Assembly: GCA_023426145.1 (NCBI GenBank)
Contig: JAFABG010000040.1
Coordinates: 62,001 to 126,000, forward strand
DNA from: Bacteroidota bacterium
GTDB taxonomy: Bacteria > Bacteroidota > Bacteroidia > Bacteroidales > Bacteroidaceae
DNA length: 64,000 bases
Direction of reading: 5' to 3'
Shown: positions 18,346 to 28,003 of the stretch, in pieces
Numbering within the stretch: the first letter of the stretch is position 1
Layout of the letters: the number at the start of each line of letters is the position of its first letter
Notes under the pieces: model-generated
The model's input: only the letters and a program-made list of their open reading frames with translations
The model's database searches: none
What the model was told of the DNA's origin: nothing
Program-made: the position numbers and the translations under genes

Positions 18346-20232
18346 TTATGTATGCTCACGAATGTATTTAATAAGCTTACGATAGAATGAATGTTTATCT
18401 AGAGTTGTTACGTCTCCTAGAATGACTAACTTCATTCGGGCACGCGTGATCGCTACATTCATTCGCCTTAAATCATTTAGGAAACCAATTTGTCCATTTT
18501 CGTTAGCACGGACAAGACTTATGAAGATCACATCTCGTTCTTGACCTTGAAAACCATCCACTGTATTAATGGTAATTAATTTCTGAAAAGCCTGAAAGAA
18601 CTTGTTTCCTTTGATCCTATTTCTTAGGTAATGTACTTGTGCTTTATAGGGAGAAATCAGTCCGAAGTCAATCTTTTCATCAAGGATGCGTTCTTTTCCT
18701 ATCCGATTAATGTAAGATTCCAATTCTTGTATTAATAAGTTGGCTTCTTCTTTGTTAGTACGTCCGAAAGTCTCACTGATTGTCTCTTCGTGAAAGTTCA
18801 TTTTAGAAGTATCTATCCATTTGATTGGAGTATCAAAGTCTAATATACTACGGTTATTGACCTCAGGTGCGGCTTCTAGTTGAGCGTTGTAAAAATACTC
18901 AGAAGGGAAATTCATGATGGTGGTATGCATTCTATACTGTAGAGTGAGTAGAGAAACAGCAGACTGTTTTTGTTGAACTAATTTTTCCATAAGTGTATGA
19001 TCTAATCCTCCAAGTGCGGCATTAATACATTTAATAGTTGGAGGAAGTTGGCAATGATCTCCAGCTAGCACCACCCGGTCTGCTTTTCGAATGGCAATCC
19101 AACATGCAGCTTCTAGTGCTTGTGCTGCTTCATCTATGAAAACTGTAGGAAAGCGGCGGCCCTGCAGTAAACGATGATTACTGCTTACTAATGTGGAGGC
19201 TATAACTCGCGCACTATCAAATAAGTCAGCATTAATTTTTATTTCTAATTCTATGGCACGGTCACGGAGATGACTTATTCGATTGCGTATACTTTCTTTC
19301 TCTGAATAACTTTTTTGTCGTATTTGATTATTCATTTCACGAATTGATTTCCGAATTCCCCATAATTCAGGATATGAGGAATGATTTTCAAATCGGCGTT
19401 CGTATGTGTATGAAAGCATCTTATCATTGACTCGCGTAGGATTACCAATGCGGAGTACTGCTACGCCACGATCAATGAGCTTTTCACAAATCCAATCTAC
19501 AGCGGTATTACTTTGCGAGCATACTAATACTTGCGATTCACGATGCAGTGTTTCATAAATGGTTTCTACTAGAGTTGTCGTTTTTCCTGTTCCTGGAGGT
19601 CCGTGGACAATTGCAACATCTTGCGCGCAAAGAACTTTATTAACAGCCTTTTCTTGGATGCTATTCAACCAAGGAAAGCGAACTGGATACAAATCACGGA
19701 ATCTAGGCTTTCGTGTGCCTAATAAAATGTTTCGTAATTCTTCAAGTCGATTGTTTTTAGCAGATATTACTTCTCCTAGCGCTTCAAACATCGCTTGATA
19801 AGATGTTTCGTCGAAATAAAGTTGTATACCTAAACTGTCTTCACTTTGGAGTTCAATTAATGCCCTCACTGTAGGGAGAACTACAATCATTCGTTCTTCA
19901 TCTGCGTAATTAATTGTGCAGATGAAATTTTTATAAACAATATTTCCTTCTAAAGATTGGCGGAAAAAACAGACTGATCGACCGAATTCAAAGGAATGTT
20001 CGATTTCTTTGTTTTCTTTGCGATTAATTTCTATTACCAGTTGGTTAAGAGAATTATAGTAATTACGTCCTAGAGAAACTGGATACCAGCAAAGACCACG
20101 TTTAACTTTGCGTGATACTCCCATAGTCTCAGTTTGTCTTTTAAACTCCTCCTTTTCGTATTCATACTCCATGCGCAGCAAATGTTGTTGTTGCTGGAGA
20201 TCTATGATGGGACTTTTCGAATTATTATTCAT
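18346..20232 (-). CDS. Superfamily 1 (Upf1/IGHMBP2-like) DNA/RNA helicase
   Basis: 628 residues from the Met at 20232. An upstream Met at 20295 is rejected because a -7 box lies between them. A beta-rich N-terminal region (to about 180) precedes the helicase core. Walker A is GPPGTGKTTTLVET, motif Ia VLVCSQSNTAVD, Walker B VFIDEAAQALE. Motif III is VLAGDHCQLPPT, motif V NTVDGFQGQERDVIFISLVRAN, motif VI NVAITRARMKLVILGD. The single-core organisation is Upf1/SMUBP2-like rather than UvrD or RecB. It probably unwinds or remodels nucleic acid in the cytoplasm; the pathway is unknown. Monocistronic. Confidence 0.82.
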   Translation of the reverse strand: MNNNSKSPIIDLQQQQHLLRMEYEYEKEEFKRQTETMGVSRKVKRGLCWYPVSLGRNYYNSLNQLVIEINRKENKEIEHSFEFGRSVCFFRQSLEGNIVYKNFICTINYADEERMIVVLPTVRALIELQSEDSLGIQLYFDETSYQAMFEALGEVISAKNNRLEELRNILLGTRKPRFRDLYPVRFPWLNSIQEKAVNKVLCAQDVAIVHGPPGTGKTTTLVETIYETLHRESQVLVCSQSNTAVDWICEKLIDRGVAVLRIGNPTRVNDKMLSYTYERRFENHSSYPELWGIRKSIREMNNQIRQKSYSEKESIRNRISHLRDRAIELEIKINADLFDSARVIASTLVSSNHRLLQGRRFPTVFIDEAAQALEAACWIAIRKADRVVLAGDHCQLPPTIKCINAALGGLDHTLMEKLVQQKQSAVSLLTLQYRMHTTIMNFPSEYFYNAQLEAAPEVNNRSILDFDTPIKWIDTSKMNFHEETISETFGRTNKEEANLLIQELESYINRIGKERILDEKIDFGLISPYKAQVHYLRNRIKGNKFFQAFQKLITINTVDGFQGQERDVIFISLVRANENGQIGFLNDLRRMNVAITRARMKLVILGDVTTLDKHSFYRKLIKYIREHT

Positions 20233-20240
20233 AATAGATG

Positions 20241-20271
20241 CAAAGGTAATAAATCTTCTTTTTGAGACGAA
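20241..20271 (-). promoter_or_regulatory. Promoter of the SF1 helicase gene
   Basis: Minus strand: TTCG at 20271-20268 (three of four for -33), 19 bp, then TACCTTTG at 20248-20241. Transcription would start about 3-6 bases before the ATG at 20232, so the mRNA may be nearly leaderless. Confidence 0.6.
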
Positions 20272-20350
20272 AATATATATCATATTGTTAAACATTCTTC
20301 GATTATAGTTCGTTCTTTTTATATAGACTTCAAAATATAATAAAAGCGCT

Positions 20351-22594
20351 ATGGTATATGATATGACTATGTTAGAGGCTTTTTATTCTGCTTATATAGG
20401 AAAAGTAGAACATGTAAGGGCCGTATTGAAACGGCCTTTGACACTAGCCGAAAAAATTCTGTATGCACACTTATTCAATGCAGACAATTTGAAAAACTAC
20501 AATCGAGGTGATGATTATGTAAATTTCCGTCCAGATCGTGTTGCTATGCAGGATGCAACAGCCCAGATGGCGTTGCTTCAGTTTATGAACGCAGGAAAAG
20601 ATAAAGCCGCTGTACCTTCTACTGTTCACTGTGATCATTTGATACAGGCCTATAAAGGAGCAAAAGAGGATATCGCTACAGCTACCAAAACAAATGAGGA
20701 GGTTTACGATTTTCTGCGTGATGTATCTTCTCGTTATGGTATTGGATTTTGGCAACCTGGTGCTGGTATTATTCATCAAGTGGTCCTTGAGAATTATGCA
20801 TTCCCGGGTGGAATGATGGTAGGAACGGATTCGCATACTCCGAATGCTGGGGGACTCGGTATGGTAGCTATTGGAGTAGGTGGTGCTGATGCTGTCGATG
20901 TAATGACGGGTATGGAATGGGAATTGAAAATGCCTAGAATTATAGGTGTCCATCTTACAGGAAAACTGAATGGTTGGGCGTCTCCTAAAGATGTGATCTT
21001 AAAACTTGCGGGTATCTTAACTGTGAAAGGAGGAACTAACTCAATTATAGAATATTTTGGATCTGGAGTTGCATCGTTGTCTGCTACAGGGAAGGCTACA
21101 ATTTGTAATATGGGAGCTGAAGTTGGGGCGACGACTTCTCTTTTTCCATTTGATGCCTCCATGGCTAGTTATTTAAGAGCTACTGGAAGAGAACGTATTG
21201 TAGAATTGGCTGATGGTGTAAAAAATGAGCTTCAAGCAGATGATGAGGTTACAAATGCTCCTGATAAATATTATGATCGTGTAATAGAAATTGATTTATC
21301 GTCTCTTGAACCTTATATTAATGGGCCTTTTACACCCGATGCTGCTACTCCTATTTCTGAATTTGCAGAAAAAGTATTAAAAAACGGGTATCCTCGTAAG
21401 ATGGAGGTTGGTTTAATAGGGTCTTGTACTAATTCATCTTATCAAGACTTGAGCCGAGCTGCTTCGCTTGCTATGCAAGTAAAGGATAAAAACTTGAGTG
21501 TGGTATCGCCATTGATTATTAATCCTGGCTCTGAATTAATCCGTGCTACTGCTGAGAGAGATGGAATGATGGAGAGTTTTAAACAGATTGGTGCAGTGAT
21601 TATGGCTAATGCTTGCGGTCCTTGTATTGGTCAGTGGAAACGCCATACGGATGATCCAACAAGAAAAAATTCAATAGTAACTTCGTTTAATCGAAACTTC
21701 GCTAAGCGTGCAGATGGTAATCCTAATACATTTGCTTTTGTTGCATCACCAGAACTGACTATGGCTTTGACTATAGCTGGAGATCTTTGTTTTAATCCGC
21801 TGAAAGATAGATTAGTGAATCATGATGGGGAGAAAATAAAACTTGCAGAGCCGATAGGCGAAGAACTTCCCTTGAAAGGCTTTGCTTCTGGTAATGAAGG
21901 TTATATTGCTCCATCTGGTGTAAACTCGAAAATTAGTGTGAACCCTGATTCATTACGTTTACAATTACTAAAACCTTTTCCAGCCTGGGATGGGAATGAT
22001 ATTCTTGATATACCACTGCTCATAAAAGTGGGAGGAAAGTGTACAACTGATCATATATCTATGGCTGGGCCTTGGCTGCGCTTCCGTGGACACTTAGAGA
22101 ACATATCCGATAATATGCTAATGGGGGCTGTTAATGCTTTTGGAGGTAAAACAAATTGTGTCTGGAATCGTTTAACAAACACATATGGAACGGTTTCTGG
22201 TACAGCTAAAATGTATAAATCAGAAGGAATATCTTCAATAGTTGTTGCTGAAGAAAATTATGGAGAAGGTTCGAGTAGAGAGCATGCAGCAATGGAACCT
22301 CGTTTCCTTAATGTACGAGTCATTTTAGCTAAAAGTTTTGCTCGTATTCATGAAACAAATCTTAAAAAACAGGGTATGCTTGCGTTGACTTTTGCTGATA
22401 AAGCTGATTATGATAAAATACAAGAACATGATCTTTTTTCTGTTATTGGTTTAGCAGAATTTGTTCCTGGGCGTAATCTAAAAGTCGTTATTCGTCACGA
22501 AGATGGGACCGACGACAGTTTCGAAGCACAACATACATATAATGAACAACAGATAGCTTGGTTTCGGGCTGGCTCTGCTTTAAATGCTAGGTAG
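20351..22594 (+). CDS. acn: Aconitate hydratase
   Basis: 747 residues, the mitochondrial-aconitase-like length. It isomerises citrate and isocitrate using a [4Fe-4S] cluster. The cluster cysteines are visible as GSCTNSSYQD and NACGPCIGQW. Substrate-binding segments include GTDSHTPNAGGLG, GGKCTTDHIS and EGSSREHAA in the C-terminal swivel domain. It is the first gene of acn-icd-gltA, the oxidative branch that supplies 2-oxoglutarate for glutamate. I could not find a consensus TAnnTTTG box in the short gap before it. Confidence 0.95.
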   Translation: MVYDMTMLEAFYSAYIGKVEHVRAVLKRPLTLAEKILYAHLFNADNLKNYNRGDDYVNFRPDRVAMQDATAQMALLQFMNAGKDKAAVPSTVHCDHLIQAYKGAKEDIATATKTNEEVYDFLRDVSSRYGIGFWQPGAGIIHQVVLENYAFPGGMMVGTDSHTPNAGGLGMVAIGVGGADAVDVMTGMEWELKMPRIIGVHLTGKLNGWASPKDVILKLAGILTVKGGTNSIIEYFGSGVASLSATGKATICNMGAEVGATTSLFPFDASMASYLRATGRERIVELADGVKNELQADDEVTNAPDKYYDRVIEIDLSSLEPYINGPFTPDAATPISEFAEKVLKNGYPRKMEVGLIGSCTNSSYQDLSRAASLAMQVKDKNLSVVSPLIINPGSELIRATAERDGMMESFKQIGAVIMANACGPCIGQWKRHTDDPTRKNSIVTSFNRNFAKRADGNPNTFAFVASPELTMALTIAGDLCFNPLKDRLVNHDGEKIKLAEPIGEELPLKGFASGNEGYIAPSGVNSKISVNPDSLRLQLLKPFPAWDGNDILDIPLLIKVGGKCTTDHISMAGPWLRFRGHLENISDNMLMGAVNAFGGKTNCVWNRLTNTYGTVSGTAKMYKSEGISSIVVAEENYGEGSSREHAAMEPRFLNVRVILAKSFARIHETNLKKQGMLALTFADKADYDKIQEHDLFSVIGLAEFVPGRNLKVVIRHEDGTDDSFEAQHTYNEQQIAWFRAGSALNAR

Positions 22595-22607
22595 GAAATT
22601 AAATTAA

Positions 22608-23807
22608 ATGATAAAAATGAATAGAATTGTAATGCAGAGTGATGGTACCTTGCTGGTGCCTAATATGCCTATTATACCCTATATTACCGGAGACGGTGTG
22701 GGAGTGGAAGTTACCCCTTCTATGCAAGCAGTAGTGAATGCGTCAGTACAGAAAGCATACGGTGGAAAACGTCGTATTGAATGGAAAGAAGTACTTGCTG
22801 GCGAACGTGCATTTAACGAAACAGGGTCATGGTTACCTGAAGAAACGATGAAAGCTTTTCAAAATTATTTAGTCGGTATTAAAGGGCCCTTGACCACTCC
22901 TATAGGTGGTGGAATTCGCTCTTTAAATGTAGCTTTGCGTCAGACACTAGATTTGTTTGTATGTTTGCGTCCTGTTCGTTGGTATCAGGGTGTGCATTCT
23001 CCAGTAAAATCTCCAGAAAAAGTCAATATGTGTGTCTTTCGTGAAAATACGGAAGATATATATGCGGGTATTGAATGGGAGGCTGGTACTGCAGAAGCAA
23101 AAAAAGTCTATGATTTTCTGCGTAATGAGATGGGGGTAACCAAAGTGCGTTTTCCGGAAACGTCTTCCTTTGGTGTAAAACCAGTATCACGTGAGGGGAC
23201 TGAGCGACTAGTTCGTGCTGCTTGTCAATATGCGATTGACCATAATCTTCCTTCTGTAACATTAGTACACAAAGGAAACATAATGAAGTTCACTGAAGGA
23301 GGATTTAAGAAATGGGGATATGAATTAGCCCAGCGTGAATTTGGAGATGCTTTAGCTGAAGGTAAATTAGTCGTGAAAGATTGTATTGCTGATGCTTTTC
23401 TACAAAACACACTACTTATTCCTGAGGAATATTCAGTGATAGCTACTCTTAATCTCAACGGAGACTATGTTTCTGACCAGTTAGCTGCAATGGTTGGCGG
23501 TATTGGTATAGCCCCAGGTGCTAATATCAATTATAATACTGGTCATGCTATTTTTGAAGCAACTCACGGTACTGCTCCGAACATTGCCGGTAAAGATGTT
23601 GTAAATCCGTGTTCTATTATTTTATCAGCAGCGATGATGCTTGAATATTTGGGATGGAAAGAAGCGGCTGACTTAATTGAAAAAGCTTTGGAACAAAGCT
23701 TTTTAGATAGTCGTGCTACTTATGATCTTGCTCGTTTTATGCCGCGGGGTGTATCTTTATCTACAACAGCTTTCACACGTGAAATAGTGGATAAAATCGA
23801 AAAATAA
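22608..23807 (+). CDS. icd: NADP-dependent isocitrate dehydrogenase
   Basis: 399 residues. It oxidatively decarboxylates isocitrate to 2-oxoglutarate. The substrate-binding loop GGIRSLNVALRQTLDLFVCLRPVRW contains the serine phosphorylated in the E. coli enzyme. ENTEDIYAGIEW and NLNGDYVSDQLAAMVGGIG are the metal and isocitrate segments. HGTAPNIAGKDVVNPCSIIL is the cofactor loop; it differs slightly from the E. coli NADP signature, so cofactor preference is inferred from the family. It starts 13 bases after acn. The Met three codons later (22617) is an alternative start. Confidence 0.93.
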   Translation: MIKMNRIVMQSDGTLLVPNMPIIPYITGDGVGVEVTPSMQAVVNASVQKAYGGKRRIEWKEVLAGERAFNETGSWLPEETMKAFQNYLVGIKGPLTTPIGGGIRSLNVALRQTLDLFVCLRPVRWYQGVHSPVKSPEKVNMCVFRENTEDIYAGIEWEAGTAEAKKVYDFLRNEMGVTKVRFPETSSFGVKPVSREGTERLVRAACQYAIDHNLPSVTLVHKGNIMKFTEGGFKKWGYELAQREFGDALAEGKLVVKDCIADAFLQNTLLIPEEYSVIATLNLNGDYVSDQLAAMVGGIGIAPGANINYNTGHAIFEATHGTAPNIAGKDVVNPCSIILSAAMMLEYLGWKEAADLIEKALEQSFLDSRATYDLARFMPRGVSLSTTAFTREIVDKIEK

Positions 23808-23831
23808 AATTAACGACTAAATAGTGATATT

Positions 23832-25175
23832 ATGAAGAAAGAGTATTTGATTTACAAATTATCTGAAGAGATGAAAGAATCGACTCGGATTGACAATGAA
23901 TTGTTCCCAAAGTTTGACGTTAAGCGTGGGTTGCGAAATGAAGATGGTACTGGTGTTTTAGTAGGGTTGACAAAGATTGGTAATGTGGTCGGTTATGAAC
24001 GAATCCCGGGTGGCGGACTGAAACCAATTCCGGGGAAATTATTTTATAGGGGATATGATGTTGAAGATATTTCGCATGCGATTATTAAAGAAAAGCGTTT
24101 TGGTTTTGAGGAAGTTGCTTACTTACTTTTGTCAGGGCGTCTTCCAGATAAAGAAGAATTGGCTTCTTTCCGTGAATTGATTAACGATAATATGGCACTT
24201 GAACAAAAAACCAAGATGAATATTATCGAGTTAGAAGGAAGTAATATAATGAATATTTTGTCGCGAAGTGTTCTTGAAATGTATCGTTTCGATCCAGCAG
24301 CAGATGATACTTCACGAGATAATCTGATGCGTCAGAGCATTGATTTGATTTCAAAGTTCCCTACCATAATAGCTTATGCCTATAACATGCTTAGACATGC
24401 AACTTTTGGTCGTTCTTTACATATTCGCCATCCCCAAGAGAAACTTTCTATTGCTGAAAATTTTCTCTACATGCTGAAAAGGAACTATACGGAACTTGAT
24501 GCACGCACGCTTGATTTACTCTTAATATTGCAAGCTGAGCATGGAGGTGGTAACAATTCTACTTTTACGGTTCGTGTAACATCTTCTACAGGAACAGATA
24601 CTTATTCTGCAATAGCTGCTGGTATCGGTTCATTAAAAGGACCGCTTCACGGCGGGGCAAATATTCAAGTAGCAGATATGTTCCATCATTTGCAAGAGAA
24701 TATTAAAAATTGGAAAAGCGTAGATGAAATTGATACTTATTTCACACGTATGCTCAATAAAGAAGTATATAATAAGACAGGGCTAATTTATGGTATTGGT
24801 CATGCTGTATACACGATTTCCGATCCACGTGCATTGTTACTTAAAGAATTAGCTCGCGACCTTGCTCGTGAAAAAGGGAAGGAAGAAGAATTTGCATTTC
24901 TTGAGTTGCTCGAAGAACGTGCAATAGCTACTTTTGGAAGTATAAAAAATAATGGTAAAACAGTGTCTAGTAATATCGATTTTTATTCAGGTTTTGTATA
25001 CGAAATGATCGGTTTGCCACAAGAAATATTTACGCCACTGTTTGCCATGGCTCGTATTGTGGGTTGGTGCGCCCATCGTAATGAGGAACTTAATTTTGAT
25101 GGTAAGCGTATTATTCGTCCTGCCTATAAAAATGTTCTTGATGATTTATCATATATTCCTATAAAGAAGCGTTGA
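23832..25175 (+). CDS. gltA: Citrate synthase
   Basis: 447 residues. It condenses acetyl-CoA and oxaloacetate. Catalytic-site segments are AEHGGGNNSTFTVRV, GPLHGGANIQ and GIGHAVYTISDPRA, with the active-site histidines and a downstream acidic residue. It starts 24 bases after icd and ends the operon, which is followed by two terminator-like hairpins. The N-terminal 40 residues (YLIYKLSEEMKES...) extend beyond short type-I enzymes and are typical of the Bacteroides form. Confidence 0.94.
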   Translation: MKKEYLIYKLSEEMKESTRIDNELFPKFDVKRGLRNEDGTGVLVGLTKIGNVVGYERIPGGGLKPIPGKLFYRGYDVEDISHAIIKEKRFGFEEVAYLLLSGRLPDKEELASFRELINDNMALEQKTKMNIIELEGSNIMNILSRSVLEMYRFDPAADDTSRDNLMRQSIDLISKFPTIIAYAYNMLRHATFGRSLHIRHPQEKLSIAENFLYMLKRNYTELDARTLDLLLILQAEHGGGNNSTFTVRVTSSTGTDTYSAIAAGIGSLKGPLHGGANIQVADMFHHLQENIKNWKSVDEIDTYFTRMLNKEVYNKTGLIYGIGHAVYTISDPRALLLKELARDLAREKGKEEEFAFLELLEERAIATFGSIKNNGKTVSSNIDFYSGFVYEMIGLPQEIFTPLFAMARIVGWCAHRNEELNFDGKRIIRPAYKNVLDDLSYIPIKKR

Positions 25176-25202
25176 TAACCATCTCTTTATTTTATAAAAA
25201 CT

Positions 25203-25255
25203 CATCCTAGATTTATGTGTTTGTTTATAGACATATATATTTAGGATGTTTTTTT
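25203..25255 (+). terminator. Terminator of acn-icd-gltA
   Basis: CATCCTA at 25203-25209 pairs with TAGGATG at 25242-25248. Seven T follow. The large loop may pair internally. It lies 28 bases after the gltA stop. Confidence 0.75.
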
Positions 25256-25301
25256 AGCCCTTTGTTTTTATCCACGAGTTTAATTATAGTGTTTTATAAT
25301 A

Positions 25302-25334
25302 AATGCAATGATTGAAGAATGCATTGCGTTTTTT
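25302..25334 (+). terminator. Second terminator-like hairpin
   Basis: AATGCAATG at 25302-25310 pairs with CATTGCGTT at 25322-25330 (9 pairs, one G-U), followed by further T. It may back up the gltA terminator and insulate the iron locus. Confidence 0.5.
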
Positions 25335-25564
25335 GTTTATTAGTCTCATTTTTCTTTTCTGATAAATACTCTGATCATTTTTATTGATTTATCCTATTAA
25401 TACTTACTATTAGGTATTGCAGGTTAAAATATATGCCTTTTTTATTGATCAATTTTTACCAATTGATAGGGATTGCTCTGTATCTCTATTTGTCGCTACC
25501 TTTGTATCGGTGAAAGATTTACAATTTGAACGATTTATGAGGTAGTATTTTAATAGGTAAAGAA
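25335..25564 (+). promoter_or_regulatory. Upstream region and promoter of the xus locus
   Basis: TACCTTTG at 25497-25504 is a full -7 box. ATTG at 25472-25475 lies 21 bp upstream as a possible -33 box. A short palindrome ATTGATCAAT sits at 25444-25453. I do not recognise a canonical Fur box. The rest of the 389-base gap after gltA contains only the two hairpins. Confidence 0.55.
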
Positions 25565-27952
25565 ATGATTAATAAAATTTTTCTTGTTTTTCTAGGACTT
25601 TTATTTGGTTTATCAGCATTTTCCGAGCGAGAATCAGGAGGAGTGATTTCGGGAAGAGTTGTTTCTACTTTGGAGAACGAAGCGGTTGAATTTGCCACTG
25701 TATATCTGAAAGGTACAGGTAGGGGGACTACTACAGATGGTAAGGGAGGGTACTCTTTAAGAACAGTAGCAGGCGATTACATACTCATAGTATCTGCTAT
25801 AGGCTATAAAACAGTGGAAAAGAAAATCACTGTGTCTAGAGGTGGAATATTAGAGATCAATATTACAATCTCTCCGCAGGTGACAGTATTGGATGAAGTG
25901 GTTGTTTCAACATCTGTTGTAAATAGAGTAAATAAGTCTGCTTTCAATGCAGTTGCTATTGATGCGAAAGGCTTGCATAATAGTACTCAAAATTTATCTG
26001 ATGCTTTAGTGAAGATTCCAGGACTTAAACTTAGGGAATCAGGAGGAGTAGGCTCTGATATGATTCTTTCTTTGGACGGATTTTCGGGAAAACACGTTAA
26101 AATATTTATTGATGGTGTACCGCAGGAGGGAGTTGGAAGTTCATTCGGACTTAATAATATTCCAATTAACTTTGCTGATCATATTGAAGTGTATCGTGGT
26201 GTAGTACCAGTCGGATTTGGTACAGATGCGTTGGGAGGAGTTATTAATATTGTGACAAATAAAACTCGGGAAAAGTGGTTTTTAGATGCATCTTATTCTT
26301 ATGGTTCATTTAATACCCATAAATCGTATGTCAATTTTGGACAAACTTTAAAAAATGGACTAACTTATGAAATAAATGCTTTTCAAAATTATTCAGATAA
26401 TAGTTATCAAATAGATACACCTATCGAAGTTTTTTATGAGGGCGGAGGGTCAGCAATTAATACTGATAGGTTAGAACATGTTAAACGCTTTCATGACAAT
26501 TATCATAATGAGGCAATTGTAGGTAAAGTGGGGCTTGTAGACAAGAAATGGGCAGATCGTTTACTGCTTGGCTTGGCCTACTCACGCATGTATAAAGAAA
26601 TCCAGACTGGAGTGATTCAGAAGGTTGTATTTGGTGAAAAATATCGTAAAGGGAACTCATTGATGCCTTCTATGGAATACAGTAAACGTAATTTATTTGT
26701 AAATAATTTAGACGTAGTAGCTACCGCCAATTATAATCGGAATTATATTAATAATGTTGATACTGCAACGTTTCGTTTCAATTGGCTTGGCGAAAAGGTT
26801 TCTTTGAAAGGACGAAAAGGTGAACAGTCATATCAGGATATAAAGTCGGATAACGATAATTGGAATGGTACTTTTACTGCTAAATACCGCATTAGTGATG
26901 TACATACATTTGTGTTGAATCATGTTGTGAATGCTTTTCACCGCAAAAACAATAATTCTGTTTCTATTGATGAATCAAATGCTATTCCCAAAGTAACACG
27001 AAAAAATATAAGTGGATTATCATACCGACTCATACCCTCTGATTTTTGGAACCTGTCTGTCTTTGGAAAATTATATAATCAATACAATGCGGGGCCTGTA
27101 TCCGAATCTACTAGTGGCACGAGTAATTATGTACGTCTTACCAATAATGTAAGTGTTATGGGATATGGTGCGGCTGGTACTTACTTCATTTTTTCGGGGC
27201 TACAGGCTAAAATTTCATACGAAAAAGCTTACCGTCTGCCAACGAATGAAGAACTTTTTGGTGACGAAGATCTTGAACTAGGAAAAATAGGATTAAATCC
27301 AGAAAAAAGTGATAATCTTAATCTCAATTTGAGTTTTAACCATCAATTTGGTAATCATAATTTGTATGTGGAAGGAGGACTAATTTATAGAAATACTTCT
27401 GATTATATTTATCGTAGTATTGAAACCACTAGTAATCGTTCTTATGGCTCTTACAGCAATTATGGGAGTGTTGAAACTAAAGGCTATACTCTTTCAGCAC
27501 GTTATAACTATTCCCGCTGGGTAAGTATTGGTGGAAACCTTACGCAAATGGATGTTCGTGACAATGTGGAGAAAACTCAAACGGGTCAGGAAAGTCTAAC
27601 TTATGGTGCGCGTATGCCGAATCTGCCTTACCGATTTGCTAACTTAGACATATCTTTCTTCTGGCGAGATTTTTGTAAGAAAGGAACAACGCTGACTGTA
27701 ACATATGATAATATGTATGTACATGGTTTCCCTCTTTATTCTGAAGCATTGGGATCAGTAGAAACAAAAAAGATAGTGCCTACACAGTTCTCACATAATC
27801 TAGGATTCATATGTAGCTTAAAAAAAGGTAAATACAACATTTCATTTGAATGTAAAAATATCACTGATGAAAAACTATATGACAACTTTAATCTTCAGAA
27901 AGCTGGTCGTGCTTTCTATGGTAAGGTGAGAGTCTATTTTGGTGGAAATTGA
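25565..27952 (+). CDS. xusA: TonB-dependent outer-membrane receptor, XusA-like
   Basis: 795 residues. A signal peptide (about 1-20) leads to a carboxypeptidase-regulatory-like domain (about 27-115; GRVVSTLENEAVEFATVYLKGTGRGT). A plug domain (about 130-235; NLSDALVKIPGLKLRESGGVGSD ... GVVPVGFGTDALGGVINIVTNK) and a beta-barrel ending in aromatic-rich YGKVRVYFGGN complete it. It imports a ligand through the outer membrane, powered by TonB-ExbBD. The next two genes are a DUF4374 lipoprotein and a PepSY membrane protein. That triple matches the xenosiderophore utilisation system XusABC described in B. thetaiotaomicron, so iron-siderophore uptake is the likely role. The assignment rests on gene order plus family. 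Confidence 0.82.
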   Translation: MINKIFLVFLGLLFGLSAFSERESGGVISGRVVSTLENEAVEFATVYLKGTGRGTTTDGKGGYSLRTVAGDYILIVSAIGYKTVEKKITVSRGGILEINITISPQVTVLDEVVVSTSVVNRVNKSAFNAVAIDAKGLHNSTQNLSDALVKIPGLKLRESGGVGSDMILSLDGFSGKHVKIFIDGVPQEGVGSSFGLNNIPINFADHIEVYRGVVPVGFGTDALGGVINIVTNKTREKWFLDASYSYGSFNTHKSYVNFGQTLKNGLTYEINAFQNYSDNSYQIDTPIEVFYEGGGSAINTDRLEHVKRFHDNYHNEAIVGKVGLVDKKWADRLLLGLAYSRMYKEIQTGVIQKVVFGEKYRKGNSLMPSMEYSKRNLFVNNLDVVATANYNRNYINNVDTATFRFNWLGEKVSLKGRKGEQSYQDIKSDNDNWNGTFTAKYRISDVHTFVLNHVVNAFHRKNNNSVSIDESNAIPKVTRKNISGLSYRLIPSDFWNLSVFGKLYNQYNAGPVSESTSGTSNYVRLTNNVSVMGYGAAGTYFIFSGLQAKISYEKAYRLPTNEELFGDEDLELGKIGLNPEKSDNLNLNLSFNHQFGNHNLYVEGGLIYRNTSDYIYRSIETTSNRSYGSYSNYGSVETKGYTLSARYNYSRWVSIGGNLTQMDVRDNVEKTQTGQESLTYGARMPNLPYRFANLDISFFWRDFCKKGTTLTVTYDNMYVHGFPLYSEALGSVETKKIVPTQFSHNLGFICSLKKGKYNISFECKNITDEKLYDNFNLQKAGRAFYGKVRVYFGGN

Positions 27953-28003
27953 TATGAAAGCTAGTTAATGTATAAATAAATCGATTAATAATAAATTTTT
28001 AAA

